From assembly GCA_035549875.1 (NCBI GenBank), contig DASZPV010000066.1, positions 34,309-98,308 on the forward strand: a DNA stretch of 64,000 nucleotides. Reading direction: 5' to 3'. The notes under the pieces were generated by a model. The model was not told the origin of the DNA, made no database searches, and worked only from the letters and a program-made list of their open reading frames with translations. Position 1 is the stretch's first letter. Each line of letters starts with the position of its first letter. Below are positions 56,927 to 64,000 of the stretch, one piece after another. A program made the translations under genes and the position numbers. The stretch is from JAKFWI01 sp035549875 (GTDB lineage: Bacteria > Pseudomonadota > Alphaproteobacteria > Caulobacterales > Aquidulcibacteraceae).

Positions 56927-59683
56927 TTAGTCGCCCTCGCCGACATCTTCCAGCCGCTCCGCGGCCACGACATGTTCGCCTTCGGCGGTGCGGATCAGCG
57001 TCACCCCTTGGGTAGCGCGCCCCGCGATGCGGATTCCATCCACAGGGAAGCGTATAAGCTGGCCGCCGTCAGTTACCAAGAGGATTTCGTGAGAGTCTTC
57101 AACGGGGAAGGACGCCACGATCCGGGCCTCTCCGCCGCTGAGGCGGTGGGCGATCAGGCCTTTCCCGCCGCGCCGGGTGACCCGGTATTCATAGGAAGAC
57201 GCGCGCTTGCCAAGCCCGTCGGTGGTGACGGTCAGGATGAACTGCTCCTGGCCGCCCAATTCGCCGATCCGGTCGGGGCTCAGCGAAACTTCGCCTTCCG
57301 CGGGCTCGCCGGGCTCCACCGTTTCTGGCGCCTCGGCCTCCGCATCTTCGCCCGAGGCGCGGCGCATGGCGGCGGTGTGGCGCAGATAAGCGCGCGACTC
57401 GGCGGGGCTGGCCTCGACGTGATGCAGGACGGCCATGCCGATCACGGCGTCGCCTTCGGCCAGATCGATGCCGCGCACGCCCGATGAATCGCGGCCCTTG
57501 AACACCCGCACTTCCGGCACCGGGAAGCGAACGCACTGCGCCAGCGCAGTGGTCAAAAGTACGTCATCGGCTTCCGAACAGATCTGCACCTCGACGATGC
57601 CGTCGCCCTCGTCGGGCTTCATGGCGATCTTGCCGGCGCGGTTCACGTTCACGAAATCGCTGAGCTTGTTGCGCCTCACCCCGCCCGAACGGGTGGCGAA
57701 CATAACGTCCAGCCGGTTCTGATCTTCTTCGCTCTCCGGCAGCGCCATGACCGAGGTGATGCGCTCGCCTTCGCTGAGCGGCAGCAGATTGATTAGCGCG
57801 CGGCCCTTGGTGCGCGGATCGCCCAGCGGCAGGCGCCAGACCTTTTCCTTGTAGACCATGCCGTTCGACGAGAAGAACAGCACGAAGGCATGCGTGCTGG
57901 CGACAAATAGCCGGGTGACGTAATCGTCTTCCTTCGTCTGCATGCCGGCCTTGCCGCGCCCGCCGCGGCGCTGGGTGCGGTATTCGGAAAGGCGCGTGCG
58001 CTTGACGTAGCCGCCGTGCGTGACGGTGACGACCATGTCCTCGCGGGGGATCAATTGTTCGTCGTCAATCTCGCCTTCGGATTCGGAGAACGTCGTGCGG
58101 CGCGGCACGGCGAAGAGGGTTTTCACCTCCAGCAATTCGTCCTTGACGATGCGCAGGATGTTTTCACGCTTGGACAGAATTTCCAGCAGCGTGGCGATCT
58201 CCTTGGCGACCGCCTCCGCGCCCTTGGCGATTTCCTCGCGGCCGAGATTGGTCAGGCGTTGCAATTGCAGCGCCAGGATGCCGTCGGCCTGATCGGCGGA
58301 GAGGCGGATGGTGTCGTCCGGGCTGTCGATCGTCGAACCGGGCGCGCGTTTGATGTGCGTGCGCGGGTCGGCGATCAGATTGATCAGCGAGATCATGTCC
58401 GCGACCGGCCAGTCGCGGTTCATCAAATTCTCTTTCGCCTCGGCGCGGTCATGAGCGGCGCGGATCGTGCGGATCACTTCGTCGATATTGGCCACAGCGA
58501 TGGCCAGGCCGACCAAATTGTGGCCGCGGTCGCGCGCCTTGCCGAGGCGGAATTTCGTCCGCCGCGTGATCACCTGCTCGCGGAACTGCAGGAACGCCTG
58601 CAACATCGTTTTCAGGTTCATCTGCTCGGGCCGGCCGTTGTTCAGCGCCAGCGCATTGACGCCGAACGAACTCTGAAGCGCGGTAAAGCGGTAAAGCTGG
58701 TTCAGCACCACGTCGGGATTGCCGTCGCGCTTGATTTCGACGACGAGCCGAATGCCATGGCGATTGCTTTCGTCGCGGACGTCGGAAATGCCTTCGATCT
58801 TCTTTTCGCGGACCAGTTCGCCGATCCGTTCGTGCACGGAGGCCTTGTTCACCTGATAGGGAATTTCGGTGAACACGATGGCTTCGCGTCCCTTCAGCGT
58901 TTCGATGTGGTGCTTGGCGCGCGTGACGACGGAGCCGCGCCCGGTCATTAGCGCCAGGCGCGCGCCGGCATGGCCGAGAATTTCGCCGCCGGTCGGGAAA
59001 TCCGGGCCCGGCACGATATCGATCAGATCGAGATCGGAAATGTCGGGATTGTCGAGCAAAGCGACCGTGGCGTCGACGATTTCGCCGAGGTTATGCGGCG
59101 GAATGTTGGTCGCCATGCCGACGGCGATGCCGCCGCCGCCATTGACCAGGATGTTCGGGAACCGCGCCGGCAGCACCGTCGGCTCCTGCCGGTCGCCGTC
59201 GTAGTTTTCCTTGAAGTCGACCGTGTTCTCGTCGATGTCGCGCAGCAGAAATTCGGCGGCCTTGGCGAGCCTGCTTTCCGTGTAGCGCATCGCCGCGGGC
59301 GGATCGTTGTCGATCGAACCGAAATTGCCCTGCCCGTCGATGAGCATGAGGCTCATCGAGAAATCCTGCGCCATCCGCACCAAGGCATCGTAGATCGCCA
59401 GGTCGCCGTGCGGGTGGTAGCGGCCCATCACTTCGCCGACCGTATTGGCGGATTTGCGGTAGCGTTTGTCGGCCGTGTTGCCGGCCTCGTTCATCCCGAA
59501 CAGGATGCGGCGGTGAACCGGCTTCAGCCCGTCGCGCACGTCCGGTATCGCGCGCGAGACGATCACGCTCATCGCGTAATCGAGGTAGGATTTGCGCAAC
59601 TCCGTCTCGATCGCCATCGGGGCCACGCCCCGCTGGGGCGGCGGGGCATCGGCGGGCGGCGGCGCTTCGGGCGTGTCGGTCAT
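56927..59683 (-). CDS. gyrA: DNA gyrase subunit A
   Basis: 918 residues. The catalytic Tyr is in AAMRYTESRLAKAAE (~130). The quinolone-resistance region reads RYHPHGDLAIYDALVRMAQ: Leu stands where E. coli has Ser83, Asp is kept at the 87 position. Six beta-pinwheel blades follow (~515-900), including the GyrA-box-like QRRGGRGKAGM. An acidic insert (GEDAEAEAPETVEPGEPAEG) lies between blades. With GyrB it introduces negative supercoils. Separated from coaD by 31 bp. Confidence 0.97.
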   Translation of the reverse strand: MTDTPEAPPPADAPPPQRGVAPMAIETELRKSYLDYAMSVIVSRAIPDVRDGLKPVHRRILFGMNEAGNTADKRYRKSANTVGEVMGRYHPHGDLAIYDALVRMAQDFSMSLMLIDGQGNFGSIDNDPPAAMRYTESRLAKAAEFLLRDIDENTVDFKENYDGDRQEPTVLPARFPNILVNGGGGIAVGMATNIPPHNLGEIVDATVALLDNPDISDLDLIDIVPGPDFPTGGEILGHAGARLALMTGRGSVVTRAKHHIETLKGREAIVFTEIPYQVNKASVHERIGELVREKKIEGISDVRDESNRHGIRLVVEIKRDGNPDVVLNQLYRFTALQSSFGVNALALNNGRPEQMNLKTMLQAFLQFREQVITRRTKFRLGKARDRGHNLVGLAIAVANIDEVIRTIRAAHDRAEAKENLMNRDWPVADMISLINLIADPRTHIKRAPGSTIDSPDDTIRLSADQADGILALQLQRLTNLGREEIAKGAEAVAKEIATLLEILSKRENILRIVKDELLEVKTLFAVPRRTTFSESEGEIDDEQLIPREDMVVTVTHGGYVKRTRLSEYRTQRRGGRGKAGMQTKEDDYVTRLFVASTHAFVLFFSSNGMVYKEKVWRLPLGDPRTKGRALINLLPLSEGERITSVMALPESEEDQNRLDVMFATRSGGVRRNKLSDFVNVNRAGKIAMKPDEGDGIVEVQICSEADDVLLTTALAQCVRFPVPEVRVFKGRDSSGVRGIDLAEGDAVIGMAVLHHVEASPAESRAYLRHTAAMRRASGEDAEAEAPETVEPGEPAEGEVSLSPDRIGELGGQEQFILTVTTDGLGKRASSYEYRVTRRGGKGLIAHRLSGGEARIVASFPVEDSHEILLVTDGGQLIRFPVDGIRIAGRATQGVTLIRTAEGEHVVAAERLEDVGEGD

Positions 59684-59879
59684 GCTGCAAAAACTTCCGG
59701 AGACGAGTTCTTCGCCGTTCTGATAGGCCGATAAGGGCGGGAGGAGCAGGTGCGCGTCAGCGCCAAACTAGCACCCCGCGCCAAGGGCGCAAACCTAGTG
59801 AATCACGCCATGAAATCAACGCTCACAGCCACGGCGATCTAAGCAGTTTCGGGCGGCGCGGCTCTGGCTCGGGGACGGT
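59684..59879. other. Region upstream of gyrA with no gene
   Basis: About 196 bases between the gyrA start and the truncated RhuM gene. No ORF, tRNA or strong hairpin was found. It must hold the gyrA promoter (minus strand) but no clear -35/-10 pair was recognised. Confidence 0.5.
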
Positions 59880-60245
59880 CTATCGACACGTATGAAAAGC
59901 GCACCGCCATGCCTGCCCGGTGGCAGGACGATCACGGTAACCGACGTAGATGGCGACGTCCAATCCGTAGTTATTGGTTTGGTAGGACTTTCCGTCCGCG
60001 GCAGTTATCCGGAATTTCCGGATAACTGAATCGTCCAACTCGCCGTCAGCCAGAAACTTCTGAACGTGATCGTTGGCGGTGCGAACATCGACGCCAAAAA
60101 TCTCAGCCAATTGAGCCTGGGTGAACCAGGGCTGATCCCCCTCGAAATGCAGATTGAGCTGCGCCCCCGCCTTGTCTGCATAGACCAAGAACCGGGCGCC
60201 GGTCTGGTCTTGCAGCAAGGTGACGGGGGCGTCGCGCTCTTCCAT
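59880..60245 (-). pseudogene. Truncated RhuM-family gene
   Basis: 121 residues. After an unrelated-looking N-terminus the RhuM core is clear: FEGDQPWFTQAQLAEIFGVDV, DHVQKFLADGELDDSVIRKFR and ADGKSYQTNNYGLDVAIYVGYR. RhuM proteins normally continue for ~200 residues (VNSKRGTQFRQWA-type next); here that is replaced by RPATGQAWRCAFHTCR and a stop, and no other frame continues the family. It is a 3'-truncated remnant, often seen in mobile or defence regions, placed between ssb and gyrA. Confidence 0.7.
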
Positions 60246-60251
60246 GCCAGT

Positions 60252-60743
60252 CTAGAACGGAATCTCATCGTCCAGATCGGCGGAGAAGTTCTCCTTCGGG
60301 CCGTTGCTCACGCGCTTCTTCGCGCCGCCGCTGTTGAAGCCGCTCGGCTCGGACTGGTCGAACTCGTCGCCGCCGGCAGAGGCGCCGCCGCCCTTGCTGT
60401 CGAGCATTTGCAATTCGCCGCGATAGCTCTGCAGCACGATCTCGGTCGAGTATTTATCGACGCCGGCCTGGTCCTGCCATTTGCGCGTCTGAAGCTGGCC
60501 TTCGATGTAAACCTTCATGCCCTTCTTCAGATATTGCTCGGCGACCTTGGCGATCTGTTCGTTGAAGATCACCACGCTATGCCATTCGGTTTTTTCCTTG
60601 CGCTCGCCCGATTGCTTGTCGCGCCAGTTTTCGCTGGTAGCGATGCGCAGATTCACGACGGGCGAGCCCGAGGGAAGCTTCCGCACTTCCGGGTCCTTGC
60701 CCAGATTGCCGATCAGAATGACTTTGTTGAGAGAGCCCGCCAT
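60252..60743 (-). CDS. ssb: Single-stranded DNA-binding protein
   Basis: 163 residues. OB-fold: NKVILIGNLGKDPEVRKLPSG, VVNLRIATSENWRD, TEWHSVVIFNEQIAKVAEQYLKKG and KVYIEGQLQTRKW. A Gly/Ser-rich linker leads to the acidic tip DDEIPF that recruits repair proteins. It coats single-stranded DNA in replication, repair and recombination. The promoter region shared with uvrA contains a LexA box 78 bp upstream of ATG 60743. Confidence 0.96.
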   Translation of the reverse strand: MAGSLNKVILIGNLGKDPEVRKLPSGSPVVNLRIATSENWRDKQSGERKEKTEWHSVVIFNEQIAKVAEQYLKKGMKVYIEGQLQTRKWQDQAGVDKYSTEIVLQSYRGELQMLDSKGGGASAGGDEFDQSEPSGFNSGGAKKRVSNGPKENFSADLDDEIPF

Positions 60744-60820
60744 GGTCGTACTCCGTTTCTAGCCCTTTCACCCGCGTGGGCCGCGTAACCCGCCATCGCC
60801 TGCTTGCGTGGCGGAATTTT

Positions 60821-60884
60821 GTTCCTACTATGTTCTCACAGCTTGAGTCGGCCGTAAAGGTTAATTTGTTAACCTTGACCGGCC
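60821..60884. promoter_or_regulatory. Shared ssb/uvrA control region: LexA box and inverted repeat
   Basis: GTTC-N7-GTTC at 60821-60835 is a perfect alphaproteobacterial LexA box, located between two genes that are known SOS members elsewhere. Downstream, AAGGTTAA-TTTG-TTAACCTT (60857-60876) is a perfect 8-bp inverted repeat, flanked by GGCCG (60850-60854) and CGGCC (60880-60884) that extend it imperfectly. The latter may be a second operator or an RNA hairpin in the uvrA leader. Confidence 0.7.
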
Positions 60885-61007
60885 TTGGGCGGGACCGTGT
60901 TTCGCAGCCCGACCCCGCCCGGCTGTGAACATCCGCCGGGCAGGCCGGCCCGTACTGCAGATGCCGGGGCCGGGCGGACTCGGCGTTGGCGGGGCGGACG
61001 ACTATCT

Positions 61008-61013
61008 AGGAGG
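61008..61013 (+). promoter_or_regulatory. Strong Shine-Dalgarno AGGAGG upstream of uvrA with no usual start codon
   Basis: AGGAGG at 61008-61013 is followed five bases later by CTG (61019), in frame with uvrA, right after an in-frame TAG. No ATG, GTG or TTG lies at that spacing. It could give a 24-residue longer UvrA or be coincidental; the ATG at 61091 has its own GGAG (61082-61085). Confidence 0.3.
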
Positions 61014-61090
61014 CCAAGCTGGGAAAGCCGACACCCCCGACCCGCCAGCAGGTCAAAGCACCCCGAAAACCGGGTCGCGGCGGAGAACCT

Positions 61091-64000
<2,910 letters not shown>

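Overview
This 64 kb, GC-rich, densely packed window looks like chromosomal DNA of an alphaproteobacterium, most likely near Caulobacterales/Hyphomonadaceae. Evidence: the block pyrE-pdxJ-acpS-lepB-rnc-era-(insert)-recO-parC with rsh-rpoZ-folK beside it; an Irr/PerR-type Fur protein; LexA boxes of the GTTC-N7-GTTC type; a CtrA-type TTAA-N7-TTAAC box before a PodJ-like gene; a MerR/LiuR fatty-acid operon; and MotB encoded apart from MotA. The genus cannot be fixed from the sequence alone.

Layout. 1-6.4 kb: end of a VWA/DUF3520 protein, a GIY-YIG-like protein divergent from zur with a LexA box between them, small envelope proteins, an ExoD-family protein, and a tightly overlapping C5-methyltransferase / vsr / FAD-monooxygenase operon. 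6.4-9.4 kb: an iron/peroxide module (irr-like regulator, rubrerythrin, Fe-S oxidoreductase, DUF3501) with repeated TTAGAA-N3-TTCTAA operators; the same operator precedes katG at 21.3 kb. 9.4-15.2 kb: beta-oxidation operon (MerR regulator, acyl-CoA dehydrogenase, thiolase, FadB/FadJ-type enzyme). 15.4-21.1 kb: PodJ-like Sel1 protein, XRE regulator and two receiver-domain proteins, one with Glu at the phospho-acceptor position. 21.3-28.6 kb: katG, a beta-hydroxyacid dehydrogenase, flavin reductase, motB, bpt, M48 protease and lemA. 28.6-40.7 kb: the informational/housekeeping block, interrupted by a DUF433/DUF5615 toxin-antitoxin-like pair. 40.7-43.1 kb: a degraded RHS locus with two related core fragments, a tip domain separated by a one-base shift in a G6 tract, a small membrane protein in the immunity position, and short repeats. 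43.1-52.8 kb: DUF4105, a TPR-GT41 glycosyltransferase, smpB, dapA, a lytic transglycosylase, hrpB and a lipoprotein. 52.8-64 kb: tgt, queA, two cyclophilins, coaD, gyrA, a truncated RhuM gene, ssb, and uvrA reaching the window edge.

The most interesting signals are (i) a coherent peroxide/iron regulon defined by three near-identical operators at irr, rubrerythrin and katG; (ii) a GIY-YIG-like protein apparently under SOS control next to zur; (iii) the RHS locus with a candidate tip, immunity gene and frameshift; and (iv) core enzymes with altered key motifs: Tgt lacking two of four zinc ligands, Rsh with SFED in place of RFKD, GyrA with Leu at the Ser83 position, and a receiver domain with Glu for Asp.
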